Below, one piece after another: positions 1 to 9,264 of a stretch of DNA of 64,000 nt. Below the pieces are notes generated by a model that was not told the DNA's origin, ran no database searches, and worked only from the letters and a program-made list of their open reading frames with translations. Made by a program: the position numbers and the translations under genes. Every line of letters starts with the position of its first letter. Within the stretch, counting starts at the first letter, position 1. Origin of the DNA: Autumnicola patrickiae (GTDB lineage: Bacteria; Bacteroidota; Bacteroidia; Flavobacteriales; Flavobacteriaceae); the NCBI RefSeq assembly GCF_031846525.1, contig NZ_JAVRHM010000003.1, forward strand, positions 62,001-126,000. Direction: 5' to 3'.

Positions 1-540
1 GGGAACTTTGCCGTTATTCCAATCATTTCGTGGAATGGGGGACATTACAATAGGAATTGCACCTTTTTCTTTGGTATCCTGGATTATTTTGCGGATATAC
101 CAGCCGTAGGAATGAACAACTTCATGTTCTCCCGTTAGCATATTATCTATTTCTTCAGTTTCTTCTCCTATTCCTTTAATTGTGCCCCTGGCACGAAAAT
201 CGTCATTTATAGGACCAGAGTCATTATGTCCAAATTGAATTAAAACATAATCTCCTTTCTTTAGGCTGTCCTTGACAGGCTCCCATAGTCCTTTAGCTTG
301 AAAAGTCCGGCTACTGGTGCCTCCAAGGGCATGGTTTTGAACATTCACCTTAGTAGTGTCCAAAAATTGAACTATAAAAACGCCCCAGCCCCATAGGCCG
401 CCGGCTCCATCTCCTTGTCCGTTTTTTACGGTAGAATCACCCACGAGATAGACCGTCGGTTTATCTTCCTCGGAATTATTCTGATTACAGCTCAGTATTA
501 TGAGAGTTATTATTAAACTAAAAGATTTTATGGTTTTCAT
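1..540 (-). CDS. Rhamnogalacturonan acetylesterase-like SGNH hydrolase, lipoprotein (3' end beyond window)
   Basis: This minus-strand gene starts at the ATG at 540 and stays open to base 1, giving the first 180 residues. It starts with a lipoprotein signal (hydrophobic run, then LSC with Cys near residue 18). The SGNH/GDSL serine block is GDSTVKNGQGDGAGG, as in rhamnogalacturonan acetylesterases (CE12 type), with the Gly/Asn blocks NHALGGTSSRTF and IQFGHNDSG. The catalytic Asp-x-x-His block would lie outside the window. The enzyme would remove acetyl esters from the galacturonate residues of RG-I so that lyases can cut. It lies 10 bp after the GH2 gene on the same strand and is probably the next operon gene. 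It is a second paralogue beside the esterase at 3435-4745. Family assignment is firm; the exact ester cleaved is inferred from context. Confidence 0.88.
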   Translation of the reverse strand, partial: MKTIKSFSLIITLIILSCNQNNSEEDKPTVYLVGDSTVKNGQGDGAGGLWGWGVFIVQFLDTTKVNVQNHALGGTSSRTFQAKGLWEPVKDSLKKGDYVLIQFGHNDSGPINDDFRARGTIKGIGEETEEIDNMLTGEHEVVHSYGWYIRKIIQDTKEKGAIPIVMSPIPRNDWNNGKVP

Positions 541-550
541 TACTAGACTT

Positions 551-3418
551 TTATTCTGAAAAATTTCTAAAATCGAACCAGAGATTCATTTTAATGCCTT
601 CATCACCACTCTTAATCCTGATATTTGTAGGTTGGCTGCTTGGACCTTGGTGTGACAGAGGTTTGAAAGCTCTCATTCCCGGGATCTCGTACATAAAGGA
701 GATATCCCCCGGCGGAAATTCTGGATAAGGGCTAACGTTAGAAATTGCATTTTTCGGCTCATCAGGCGTGAATAATCTTAGGAACAGCTTGTCATTTTCA
801 CTAAACACTCGAAAACTGTTTTCCCCTGCCTTCAGGTGTGCTCCAATCACGTTTGCATGATATCCTTTGAATTCGGGATAAATAAGATTTTCAAAACTTT
901 CCCCGGTGATGGTAGTGTTATATTCTTTCTCCCAGATGTTATATTCTGTTCCTTTCAATCTGTTCTTCCAAACCCTGAAAGGACCTTTTCCCAGCCATTT
1001 AAACCCTTCGACTCCCTCTTCGGGAAAATCAAAAGTGATCCCAAATTTGTCAATATTGTCTTCAAAGAAAGCTCCATCGAAACCGTCGCCTCCACGGGCG
1101 TTTTTCAAGGCGATCATTTCCATTTTTAGTCGTCCATCCGGATGCATCGTCCATTTTATGCTGTGGATCCCCCCGGCGTATTCTATTTCACAGATAGCTT
1201 TTCCATCTTCCCTGTAGATGTTCGCTTTTTGCGCTTCTGCCTTCATTCCTACAGGGTGGGGGCCATTTAAAAAGGGTATCTTATTTTGCCCATTTTCGAC
1301 CTGAAGAATTTCGCCGGTTTCAGCGCTAATTTTTACTTCAATGTCTCCACCAGAAAGAATAATTTCGTCCTGCTTTTTTTCTACACTGGCAGTAGCAGGA
1401 GCTTCTTGCTTCAGTAGAAATTTTTCTGCAAAATATTCTGCACGATGAATGGGCCATGTCCAGGTATATATTTCTCTCTCGTGTTTGTCCCAGGCTGTAA
1501 TCTCCAGCCAGTCGGCTTCAAAAAAACCTGCAGGCACATCAAACTTTATTTTTCGGGTTTCTCCCGGTTCAGAATCAGGAAGGGAAACCTCTCCGGATGC
1601 AATTGTTTCGGGTTCAATATTAGAATAAAAAGTATTTTCAGATGCTTTTTTTACCCGGAACTCCATTCTTGCACTGTTTAGATTATTGAACAGGAAATCG
1701 TTTGTAACAAGAAAAGAACCGTCAAAAGTTTCAGATATGAGCCTGGGTTCAAACTGGATTGGTGCCCAAACTTCCTTAATGGTGTAGAAACTGCCTTCTT
1801 TTTCACGAAAAGGACCTAAAATTCCATCTGGGGCTAAGTTTCCTTTTGAATCATACTTTTGTTCTCCTTCCCAATCTGTACGTAAGACGGCGGCGTCATT
1901 AAATACCCATAGAAATCCTCCTGCAAACAACGGACTTTCTGTATAACGATCCCAGAAATCATCGAGTCCGGCTCCATGGCCGTTGTCATAAGTACCATGC
2001 ATAAACTCAGTTGGGAAGAAAACGTTCTCCCCACTATTAAACCTGTGCATACCGGTTAGGTAAGTAGGGTAGTGGTGCGTATCCCAGCCATCAAAGTCGG
2101 CCCAGGGATGAATAACAATCCGTTTCTGAGGGTCGTATTCGTGAAAAACCGAATCAAGTTCATAATTCCAACCGCCTTCGTTTCCCTGATCCCAAATGAT
2201 GATGGAAGGGTGGTTTACATCACGCTGTACCATTTCTTTGACAAGTTTGGTGCCGGTCTCTGTATCGTATGGATTCTGCCATCCTGCAAGTTCATTTAGA
2301 ACAAATAATCCCAGCGAATCACAGACCTCCAGGAAATGCTTATCCGGCGGATAGTGGAAGCGTACCGCATTCATGTTCATGTCCTTGATGAGGTTCACGT
2401 CCATTACGCTTATTCTTTTACTGGTGCTTCTCCCGGATTCCGGCCATATTGTATGTCGGTTTACTCCTTTCATAAGTATTTTAGTGCCGTTTACGTAGAT
2501 ACCATCTTTTTTACGAAATTCGAGTGTACGGAAACCTATACGCTCTGTAGCTTCATGTAGGGTTTTTCCATTTTGGGTAAGCTTCAGCTTTAATTTATAC
2601 AAATTAGGATCTTCGGGATTCCATGGTTTTACGTTCTCCCATTTTGCATGAATGGTATCCTTACTCGAGTTTTCTGAAATGGGGAAACTAAAAGTCTCAA
2701 AATCCCCGTTTTCTTCTCTTAAAGGAAGAATTGAAGCTTCAATTTGAGCATTTTCAGGAATATTTTTTAAATCCACTTCGGCAGTCAGAGAGCCATCCAT
2801 TCTGGCATCAACGGCAAAATGTTCGATATGGGACTTAGGTTTTATTTCCAGCCATACGGAACGATAAATTCCACCAAACAACCACCAGTCGGCGTAACGT
2901 TCAGCACGATTCACATTATGGTTTTCAGAATGTTTCCATACATGTACCTCGAGTAGGTTTTTATTTCCGTAGTCAAGGAAGTCGCTAATGTCGTATTCAA
3001 ATTGGTAAAAACCTCCCTGGTGTTTTGGACCCACAAGTTTTCCGTTTACTTTCACCTCTGTGTCGGTCATGGCGCCACCAAAAACAATTTTGACAGCCTT
3101 GCCTTTATAGCTTTGTGGAATTTCAAATTCATATTTGTAAAAGCCTTCTTCTTTACTGGGTTCGTCCTGTTCCAGCTCCTTATACCATCTACCGTACGTA
3201 TAAGTGCCAAAACCTTCCAATTCCCATTGGTTAGGTACATTGATCTTGGACCATTTATTACTGTTCATGCCATCTGTTACCATGAAATCCCATTCTACCG
3301 GTTCTTCGAAACTTTCTCCAGAGAGATAGATTTTTTCTGTCTGTTGAGCTATGCCAATAGAAATGCTGCCGCAAAGGATCATCAAGAGGCTGTAAAACTT
3401 AATATTTAGAGTAGTCAT
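551..3418 (-). CDS. GH2 family beta-galactosidase-like glycoside hydrolase, exported
   Basis: This is a 955-residue protein with an N-terminal Sec signal (about residues 1-24). It has the GH2 order: sugar-binding jelly-roll (about 30-190), immunoglobulin-like domain (about 195-300), TIM barrel (about 300-590) and C-terminal beta domains. The expected acid/base is Glu414 in GNEGGW and the expected nucleophile is Glu471 in FPTEFMHG. The NRHTIWPESGR and FHYPPDKHFLEVCD stretches are typical of bacterial GH2 enzymes. GH2 members hydrolyse beta-galactosides, beta-glucuronides or beta-mannosides. Next to acetylesterases in an RG-I locus, removal of beta-galactose side chains is the best inference. 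The gene is 16 bp downstream of the acetylesterase at 3435-4745 and 10 bp upstream of the next one, so the three are probably co-transcribed. Substrate is not proven by the sequence. Confidence 0.9.
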   Translation of the reverse strand: MTTLNIKFYSLLMILCGSISIGIAQQTEKIYLSGESFEEPVEWDFMVTDGMNSNKWSKINVPNQWELEGFGTYTYGRWYKELEQDEPSKEEGFYKYEFEIPQSYKGKAVKIVFGGAMTDTEVKVNGKLVGPKHQGGFYQFEYDISDFLDYGNKNLLEVHVWKHSENHNVNRAERYADWWLFGGIYRSVWLEIKPKSHIEHFAVDARMDGSLTAEVDLKNIPENAQIEASILPLREENGDFETFSFPISENSSKDTIHAKWENVKPWNPEDPNLYKLKLKLTQNGKTLHEATERIGFRTLEFRKKDGIYVNGTKILMKGVNRHTIWPESGRSTSKRISVMDVNLIKDMNMNAVRFHYPPDKHFLEVCDSLGLFVLNELAGWQNPYDTETGTKLVKEMVQRDVNHPSIIIWDQGNEGGWNYELDSVFHEYDPQKRIVIHPWADFDGWDTHHYPTYLTGMHRFNSGENVFFPTEFMHGTYDNGHGAGLDDFWDRYTESPLFAGGFLWVFNDAAVLRTDWEGEQKYDSKGNLAPDGILGPFREKEGSFYTIKEVWAPIQFEPRLISETFDGSFLVTNDFLFNNLNSARMEFRVKKASENTFYSNIEPETIASGEVSLPDSEPGETRKIKFDVPAGFFEADWLEITAWDKHEREIYTWTWPIHRAEYFAEKFLLKQEAPATASVEKKQDEIILSGGDIEVKISAETGEILQVENGQNKIPFLNGPHPVGMKAEAQKANIYREDGKAICEIEYAGGIHSIKWTMHPDGRLKMEMIALKNARGGDGFDGAFFEDNIDKFGITFDFPEEGVEGFKWLGKGPFRVWKNRLKGTEYNIWEKEYNTTITGESFENLIYPEFKGYHANVIGAHLKAGENSFRVFSENDKLFLRLFTPDEPKNAISNVSPYPEFPPGDISFMYEIPGMRAFKPLSHQGPSSQPTNIRIKSGDEGIKMNLWFDFRNFSE

Positions 3419-3434
3419 TCTGTTTTTCTTCTAA

Positions 3435-4745
3435 TTAATTTCCTTCAGGTTTGGTAGCTTCAAACCTAGAACTTGACGGAATGCTCCAGGTTGAAGGGTC
3501 GGTGGGTTTTTCCGGATTATAAACAGGTACTTCAGGTTTAATGAATTCTTTTAGCTTTAGATCTGAATTCCTGATCTCATTTATTACTGCTAAAGCAACT
3601 TCGTTTGCACCAAAACTGTTAAAGTGCGTGTCATCTTTTAACTCATCATCCTGTCCCGGAAAGGTATTTGCAGGATAATGCACAAAAGCTTTACGGGAGA
3701 GGCTCGCTCCCCAGGCCTCATACATTTGGGTGGTGATCTCAGTAATATCTATTAAAGGCACATCCATATCTTTTCCTACTTTTCTCATGGCAGCTGGATA
3801 ATCCCCGTGGGTGTCCTTTAAGTTTTTGTCCTCTTTAAAATGGCGTCTTTGAGTAGGAGTAACCAGGACAGGGATTCCGCCTTTTTCCCTTGCAGCTTGA
3901 ATGTATTCAATAAGTGAATTTGTGTAAGACTGCCAGGGGCCTTTTCCTTCCCCTTTTTCTTTTTGATCATTATGGCCAAATTCTATGAACAAGTAATCCC
4001 CGGGTTTCATTAGTGAAAGGATTTTATCCAGTCTCTTTCCTCCTTTAAAGGAATTAAGTGACAAACCGGAAGCTGCATAATTTGCAATCACAACATCTTG
4101 TGTAAAATACCTGGTAATCATTTGCCCCCATGATCCCCAAGGCTCGAAATCCTGATCTGTTACCGTGGAATCCCCTGCCAGGAAAATATTCGTTACACCG
4201 GCTGCTTCTTCTATGCTAATGCTTTTTACGGCCACTTCCCCAAGGAATTCCAAGGTTAATTTGTCGTCCCAGTTAAGATCATCCTCTTCACGGGGTTTGA
4301 TATTAATATCTTTTTGACCGTTTACCTCGTTTACGGTACGTAAGTTTACTATGAACGTCCTTGTTTTGCTTTCCCCTTTTGGAACAGTTACCTGATTTAG
4401 CATCAAGCGGCGGGACTCGGCTTTTACCGTTGTTCTGGAATCCTTGTTTTCACTACCAAATTCGACAGTAACTTTGTAGTTGTCTTCCGGAAGCTTTATC
4501 GAAAAGTAAACAGGGGAACTTGCGGTAAAGGCATCTTCTTCGAAAGTCACTTTCCCGGCGGTGCCATAGTCGAAAAAATAATCGTCTTTTGATTCTTCAA
4601 AAACATGAGCATCAGATATTACAACCCCTTTTTCCTTTTCTGGACAATTTGTGCCGAAGCTGAAATTTCTTTCTTGTGATGTTTGCGCATTTTGTTTAAA
4701 AGTGGCGAAAAGAAGTAGGAGGCAAATTTTAATTTTATATTTCAT
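3435..4745 (-). CDS. rhgT: Rhamnogalacturonan acetylesterase (SGNH/GDSL, CE12-like) with N-terminal beta domain
   Basis: This 436-residue exported protein has a Sec signal in the first ~20 residues. Residues ~25-180 are predicted to form a beta-rich module of a kind often attached to these esterases. The SGNH domain follows with block I LAGDSTVTDQDFEPWGSWG, a Gly block (ANYAASGLSLNSFKGGKR), the Asn block IEFGHNDQKEKG and the catalytic Asp/His block DDTHFNSFGANEVA. This is the CE12 pattern of enzymes that deacetylate RG-I. The protein would act in the periplasm or at the cell surface. It is the first gene of the minus-strand set RGAE-GH2-RGAE, with a 442-bp gap upstream that should hold its promoter, though I found no clear -7 element there. 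The symbol follows the Bacillus homologue and is used loosely. Confidence 0.9.
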   Translation of the reverse strand: MKYKIKICLLLLFATFKQNAQTSQERNFSFGTNCPEKEKGVVISDAHVFEESKDDYFFDYGTAGKVTFEEDAFTASSPVYFSIKLPEDNYKVTVEFGSENKDSRTTVKAESRRLMLNQVTVPKGESKTRTFIVNLRTVNEVNGQKDINIKPREEDDLNWDDKLTLEFLGEVAVKSISIEEAAGVTNIFLAGDSTVTDQDFEPWGSWGQMITRYFTQDVVIANYAASGLSLNSFKGGKRLDKILSLMKPGDYLFIEFGHNDQKEKGEGKGPWQSYTNSLIEYIQAAREKGGIPVLVTPTQRRHFKEDKNLKDTHGDYPAAMRKVGKDMDVPLIDITEITTQMYEAWGASLSRKAFVHYPANTFPGQDDELKDDTHFNSFGANEVALAVINEIRNSDLKLKEFIKPEVPVYNPEKPTDPSTWSIPSSSRFEATKPEGN

Positions 4746-5187
4746 AATTAATACAAGAAGGCTATTCTTTCGTTCAGTACCATTAATTTATGGGAAATTA
4801 AGTTTAACCAAAGATTTGACTAAAATAGACTATAGATGAAATAAAACTGTCCTGTACTGTGATGATTGATTTTAATCCATTTCTTTTACTAGCTTTTAAT
4901 ATCCGCTTCTGATAGTTCCGAAAAAAGGCATATTCAATTATAGGGCTTTAAGTATACACTGAGTAGCTCAAGAATTGGAAATAACAGACATAGGAATAAA
5001 ATGGCCATACGTGTTCCTACTTTTCTACGTCAGCAATGTCTTTAATAACAGGAAGGTTACGACACGAATCAACAGATAATCGAAGAGCTATATGAAGAAT
5101 TTGATCATTTCAGAATAAGGAATCAAATGATGTTAATTATGTGAAAGAATAGCTCTGGTACTTTCTACTAAAATCTCTTCCCTCTAT
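4746..5187. other. Intergenic gap, 442 bp, with possible decayed coding remnant
   Basis: No intact gene is visible. It must hold the promoter of the minus-strand esterase starting at 4745 and the 3' end of the oxidoreductase mRNA that stops at 5188. On the plus strand, bases 5001-5144 read in one frame as a protein-like stretch beginning MAIRVPTFLRQQCL, then two stop codons, then QEGYDTNQQIIEELYEEFDH, then a stop. This may be the remnant of an old gene or chance. I found no terminator hairpin or clear repeat here. Confidence 0.4.
5001..5144 (+). pseudogene. Possible gene remnant with in-frame stops
   Basis: One reading frame from ATG at 5001 to TGA at 5142-5144 is broken by two adjacent stops (TAA TAA) after codon 14, but the sequence on both sides has a protein-like composition: charged and amphipathic, including NQQIIEELYEEFDHFRIRNQ. 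I do not recognise the family. The surrounding genes are on the other strand. It may be a decayed short gene such as a mobile-element or regulator fragment. Support is weak. Confidence 0.2.
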
Positions 5188-6528
5188 CTATACTTCAGGT
5201 TTCCATCCGGGTTCGTAAGTTCTACTCCATAACTTCATGGCGTCACGATCAAACATACGTCCCGTTTTGTCATCAATTTCAAAACCTCTTCCTATTCTGG
5301 ATGCAATATTTGCATAATGCACCATTGCCATGCTTACGTTAGCATCGTCAATAGGAGCATTAAGGTTCTCTTTTCCTCTTATAGTATCAAGAAAGTTCAT
5401 CACATGATATGTTGATACATCGCCTCCTCCACCAAGAGCAGTGCCGGCTTCACTGGAGCCGGAATGATATTCTTTAATTACTTTACCTGTTCTATCGGTA
5501 AGAATATATTTTTCCCTGTCAATAAAAACACTTCCTTCGCTACCGTAAATAATTGTACCGCGACCTCCTCCATATGTATCATAGCCATTACGGCTTTTGC
5601 CGTCCCACTGAATAATCTTGTTCTCCGGAAATTTAAAGGTGGCTTCCATGGTATCATACATTTCCCAGCCATCATTTAAAAAATGCCGCTTCGCTGCTTC
5701 CACATCTGCATACAGAGGAAAGTCCACCTGTAAAGCCCAACGTGCAATGTCCAGTTCGTGAGTAGCATTATTTCCGGTTTCTGCAGTTCCGTACTGCCAG
5801 CCGTACCAGTGCCAGTTGTAATCCCAGGTTTCTTCGGTGTACTGGCGTCGGGGAGCAGGTCCCTGCCAAAGATCCCAATCCAGTCCCTGCGGCACGGGAA
5901 CTTTTTTCTGAAGTGGGACTTCCCCACGTGCGTTGGTATAAAAGGCAACTGCTTTATAAGGAGTGCCAATTACCCCACTGTGAATGTCATTAATTATTTC
6001 TATAGTATGATCTGAAGATCGCTGTTGATTCCCCATTTGAACCACTTTTTGATATTTATCAGCAGCTTCTACAAGCAGTTCATTTTCTTCCATATTATGG
6101 CTTGAAGGTTTTTCTACATATACATGTTTTCCTCCTTTTATGGCAAGAATTGAACCGGGGGTATGCCAATGATCCGGAGTGGCATTTATTAAGGCATCTA
6201 CTTTAGGGTCATCAATTACTTTTCTTATATCATTCTCCAGTTTGGGTTTATAATCGATATGTTCTGAAAACTTCTCCAGGGCTTTATGACGTTGGCTTTC
6301 CATTACGTCACACAAGTAAATCAATTCTACATTAGCTTCTTTTTTGGCTATGGGTTCATAAAAAGCTCCCAGCCTACGCCCAAGTCCTGCAATTGCTATA
6401 TAAATTCTCTCATTAGCGCCAATAATACGTCTATAACTTTGGGCAGACATTCCCATTGCCGATCCTGCTACGGCCATCCCTGCACTGCCTAAGGTTGTTT
6501 TTTTTATAAAATCTCTTCTTGAAGCCAT
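5188..6528 (-). CDS. Gfo/Idh/MocA family oxidoreductase with Tat signal
   Basis: This 446-residue protein opens with a twin-arginine signal (SRRDFIKKTTLGSAG, then a hydrophobic stretch), so it should be exported folded with its cofactor. The N-terminal Rossmann domain has the IAGLGRRLG nucleotide loop, then NATPDHWHTP and the EKPSSHN motif characteristic of the Gfo/Idh/MocA family. The C-terminal part (about 160-440) is the alpha/beta substrate domain. Known members oxidise or reduce sugar hydroxyls with NAD(P); Tat-exported members include GH109-type enzymes that use NAD as a bound cofactor. It sits 9 bp downstream of the DUF1080 gene on the same strand. That pairing suggests periplasmic oxidation of a sugar C3 hydroxyl followed by cleavage of the 3-keto sugar. 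The pairing is observed; the reaction is inferred. Confidence 0.85.
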   Translation of the reverse strand: MASRRDFIKKTTLGSAGMAVAGSAMGMSAQSYRRIIGANERIYIAIAGLGRRLGAFYEPIAKKEANVELIYLCDVMESQRHKALEKFSEHIDYKPKLENDIRKVIDDPKVDALINATPDHWHTPGSILAIKGGKHVYVEKPSSHNMEENELLVEAADKYQKVVQMGNQQRSSDHTIEIINDIHSGVIGTPYKAVAFYTNARGEVPLQKKVPVPQGLDWDLWQGPAPRRQYTEETWDYNWHWYGWQYGTAETGNNATHELDIARWALQVDFPLYADVEAAKRHFLNDGWEMYDTMEATFKFPENKIIQWDGKSRNGYDTYGGGRGTIIYGSEGSVFIDREKYILTDRTGKVIKEYHSGSSEAGTALGGGGDVSTYHVMNFLDTIRGKENLNAPIDDANVSMAMVHYANIASRIGRGFEIDDKTGRMFDRDAMKLWSRTYEPGWKPEV

Positions 6529-6537
6529 TATTCAGAT

Positions 6538-7917
6538 TTAGAGGTTTTTGATCTTAATGTTTTTAAAAGCGACACGATCCCCGTGATCCTGTAACAGGAT
6601 ATGCCCCTTATCTTTTTCTCCAAAATTCGGCCATTGATCATATTTGCTTTCTGCAACCAGTTCCCGGTAATCGTTGCTTTTTCTTTCGTATTCCAGAACT
6701 TTCATCCCGTTTAACCAATGTTCTACATGGTTGTCTTTGGAGACAATGCGGCCTGAATTCCATTCTCCAACAGGGTTTACAGGCTTCTCCGGATCTGCCT
6801 GAATTAGATCATATAAAGAGGCAAGAGTACGACTTCCCTCGTGGTTACCAAGTTTTGCATCTGGATGGGTTTCATCATCCAGAATTTGATATTCCAGACC
6901 AATGGAAGAACCTGGACCTTTGTTAATATACGTATCTACATAATATTTAACACCGCTGTTGGCACCTTCTGTTAATTTGAAGTCAAATTTCAGTTCAAAA
7001 TCACCGTACAATTCGGTCGTTACTATATCTCCTCCAGCAGCAGATTCTTGTCCACCGGAAGAAAGAACAATAAGTTCACCGTTTTCTATTATCCAACCTT
7101 CTTCGGGAAATTTATCCAATCTGGCTCCGCGCCAACCTTCTGTGGTTTCTCCATCCCACAAAAGTTCCCAGCCGTTGTTTTCTTCATTTCCAGTTAAGCT
7201 ATTCCTTGTGGTAACAGGTTCTAAGGGAGTATCTGTGGAATATTGCTCAATATCTTCAGAAAGAATTTTTATATTCTTCCACATAATCTCGGTACCCTCC
7301 CTGTCATTTTGTCCAATGCTATGTACCTGAAGCGCAATAAATCCACTGGAGGTTTTTTCATCAATAAGATGAGCGGCAGGAACTCCGTTAATCCACGTTT
7401 TTATGGTGTCTCCTATGGCTTCTATTCTATATTTATTCCATTCATTTTGTTTAAAGGCAGCCTGGGCCTCTTTGTTTCCCTCTAAAGTCACTAACCAACC
7501 CCGCCTTGCTTCATCATAGATGCCACCGCTATATGCTCTTTCTGAAGGATCAATCTCTACCTGGTAACCATGCACCCGGCCATCCATATATTGTTCATTA
7601 CTGTTACTTCTTATTTGAATTCCAGAATTCATGCTGGAATCAACTTTAAACTCCAATTCTAAAATAAAATTCGAGTAATTTTCTTCCGTAGTTAAGAAGG
7701 TATTGGGTGTGTTATGTACAGTAGAGCCTATAATAGCAGAATTTTCTATTCTATATTTTGCTTCCCCTCCTGATGTGGTCCAACCCTGAAGAGTTTCTCC
7801 GTCAAATAAACTTTTCCATGGCGTCTCATTTGCTTCAGAGCTCCCGCAAGATTGAAAAAGGATAAAAGCAAAACACAAGAAGGCGGTTTTATAGATGAGA
7901 ATCCTGGTACGAGTCAT
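6538..7917 (-). CDS. Tandem DUF1080 (3-keto-disaccharide hydrolase-type) lipoprotein
   Basis: This 459-residue lipoprotein (FILFQSCGSSEA; Cys near residue 24) contains two DUF1080 domains in tandem. The first is about residues 30-220 (WKSLFDGETLQGWTTSGG; SGIQIRSNSNEQYMDGRVHG) and the second about 248-457 (WELLWDGETTEGWRGARLD; SGVKYYVDTYINKGPGSS; HWLNGMKVLEYE). These are concanavalin-like beta sandwiches. The family is now described as 3-keto-disaccharide hydrolase and is found with Gfo/Idh/MocA oxidoreductases. Its neighbour at 5188-6528 is such an oxidoreductase, 9 bp away, so the two probably form one operon and one pathway. A TAAATTTG box lies about 50 bp upstream. Either domain may be catalytic and the other binding; the sequence does not decide this. 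Confidence 0.85.
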   Translation of the reverse strand: MTRTRILIYKTAFLCFAFILFQSCGSSEANETPWKSLFDGETLQGWTTSGGEAKYRIENSAIIGSTVHNTPNTFLTTEENYSNFILELEFKVDSSMNSGIQIRSNSNEQYMDGRVHGYQVEIDPSERAYSGGIYDEARRGWLVTLEGNKEAQAAFKQNEWNKYRIEAIGDTIKTWINGVPAAHLIDEKTSSGFIALQVHSIGQNDREGTEIMWKNIKILSEDIEQYSTDTPLEPVTTRNSLTGNEENNGWELLWDGETTEGWRGARLDKFPEEGWIIENGELIVLSSGGQESAAGGDIVTTELYGDFELKFDFKLTEGANSGVKYYVDTYINKGPGSSIGLEYQILDDETHPDAKLGNHEGSRTLASLYDLIQADPEKPVNPVGEWNSGRIVSKDNHVEHWLNGMKVLEYERKSNDYRELVAESKYDQWPNFGEKDKGHILLQDHGDRVAFKNIKIKNL

Positions 7918-7965
7918 GATATTAATATATTAATTTGTTAAATGAATGAGCGGACAGTGTGCCGG

Positions 7966-7973
7966 CAAATTTA
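7966..7973 (-). promoter_or_regulatory. Bacteroidetes-type -7 element for the DUF1080-oxidoreductase pair
   Basis: Read on the minus strand the bases are TAAATTTG, an exact match to the TAnnTTTG -7 consensus of Bacteroidetes sigma-ABfr promoters. It lies 49 bp upstream of the ATG at 7917. I could not see a TTG -33 element at the usual distance. Confidence 0.5.
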
Positions 7974-8082
7974 TAGCGTATCTGGAATAAATAATTATAT
8001 AAAATTTTGAATTCAGCTCAGGCTTATATTCTAGCTAATCAGAAAAGGAAAAAAACTATCTCCCTTTAAGGAAGAAAAATTT

Positions 8083-9129
8083 CTAAACAGAATTTCTCTC
8101 TATATACTTAAATACATTTTTAACCCTTTCTTTTTTATTTTTCAAAACCATATAAGCTGCACATTCTCCCATTGCTTTAAAATCTGTGCTAATAACTGTT
8201 ATTCCTAATAATTCTTTTAAAGGTGTTTCATTGTAAGAAATAATTCCAATATCTTTTCCTAAGGTCAGATCTTTCTTTCTTATCTGGCGCACCAGGTTTA
8301 CCAAATCCCGCTCCTGAATGGTTATATAAACATCTTTACTCAGAAGTTCCATATCATCATATATCTCTTCCAATACTTCATAATCAAGATCATATTCCCT
8401 ACAAAACTGCTGAAAACCTTTTAAAATTCGTCGGGGATAAGGATTAGCTGACTTATCAGGATAGACCAGGATTAGCTTATCATAATTTCTAATTTTCTCT
8501 AAACCTTCCTTAAGAGCTCTGTAGATATCGTTCTGAAAGTCCTGATAAATAGATCCATATTCTCCTTTAATTCCCGGTTTAGTGTTATCCAACATCAACA
8601 GTTTATCTTTAGGGATTTGCTCCAAAATTGAAAGGACGTCTTCTGTATAGCTTACATGATTGGAGTTCTCATCTCTAAAATGAGGCATAACAACATAATA
8701 ATCATAAGCACCTAAATTTTTTTCCAATGCTTTTATAAATAAGGATTCGTCACAATGATATATGTACATGTTTACATGTCCATTAACTCCAATCGCCTCT
8801 ACAAAGGAATTGTAGATCATCATTTTATAAGTACTGGATTTATTAACCAGGAAAAAAATATTAGATTTTGAAATTAAATCTGTTTTAGTGGTGTAGTAAC
8901 CTTTTCCTTTTACAGAAATAATAACTTTCTGTTTCTTTAGCTGTTTATAAGCTTTTTCCACAGTATCTCTTGAAAGGTAACAACTCTCGCTAAGTTCATT
9001 AATTGAAGGTATCTTTTCTCCAACTTTTAGATTCCCATTGGAAATATCAGCAATAATAGAATCTACTATTTGTTTATATTTCGGAATACGGGAATTCGCA
9101 TTAATCTTTATATCAAAAGTTTGAGTCAT
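8083..9129 (-). CDS. GntR-family transcriptional regulator with LacI-like sensor domain
   Basis: This 348-residue protein has an N-terminal GntR winged helix-turn-helix at about residues 10-80 (GEKIPSINELSESCYLSRDT followed by VEKAYKQLKKQKVI). The C-terminal domain (about 95-340) is of the periplasmic-binding-protein/LacI sensor type, an arrangement common in Bacteroidetes sugar regulators. The gene is divergent from the rhamnose operon that starts at 9301, with a 171-bp shared promoter region, so it is the likely L-rhamnose-responsive regulator of that operon and of itself. Both promoters carry ATGTTAA just after their -7 elements. A role in controlling the minus-strand RG-I enzymes is possible but not shown by the sequence. 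The effector is unknown. Confidence 0.85.
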   Translation of the reverse strand: MTQTFDIKINANSRIPKYKQIVDSIIADISNGNLKVGEKIPSINELSESCYLSRDTVEKAYKQLKKQKVIISVKGKGYYTTKTDLISKSNIFFLVNKSSTYKMMIYNSFVEAIGVNGHVNMYIYHCDESLFIKALEKNLGAYDYYVVMPHFRDENSNHVSYTEDVLSILEQIPKDKLLMLDNTKPGIKGEYGSIYQDFQNDIYRALKEGLEKIRNYDKLILVYPDKSANPYPRRILKGFQQFCREYDLDYEVLEEIYDDMELLSKDVYITIQERDLVNLVRQIRKKDLTLGKDIGIISYNETPLKELLGITVISTDFKAMGECAAYMVLKNKKERVKNVFKYIERNSV

Positions 9130-9166
9130 GTTTAAAAAATAGGAGTATTTAATTTTTAGGAGATTA

Positions 9167-9180
9167 TTAACATAAAGGTA
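9167..9180 (-). promoter_or_regulatory. Probable -7 element and operator half of the GntR gene
   Basis: On the minus strand, TACCTTTA (9180-9173; one mismatch to TAnnTTTG) is followed at once by ATGTTAA (9173-9167). The same heptamer follows the -7 element of the divergent rhamnose operon in the same orientation relative to transcription. This fits autoregulation by the GntR protein, but it is inferred from two sites only. Confidence 0.4.
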
Positions 9181-9264
9181 GTATAAAAATTCATTTTGAA
9201 ATGATTTATAAGAAAACTTTTTAATTGCAGTACACCACAGGATAGCCGCTTGATTTTTATAAAT

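Noticed and set aside
836..1217. Plus-strand open frames opposite the GH2 gene
   Set aside because: They lie antisense to a well-supported gene and have no protein family character.
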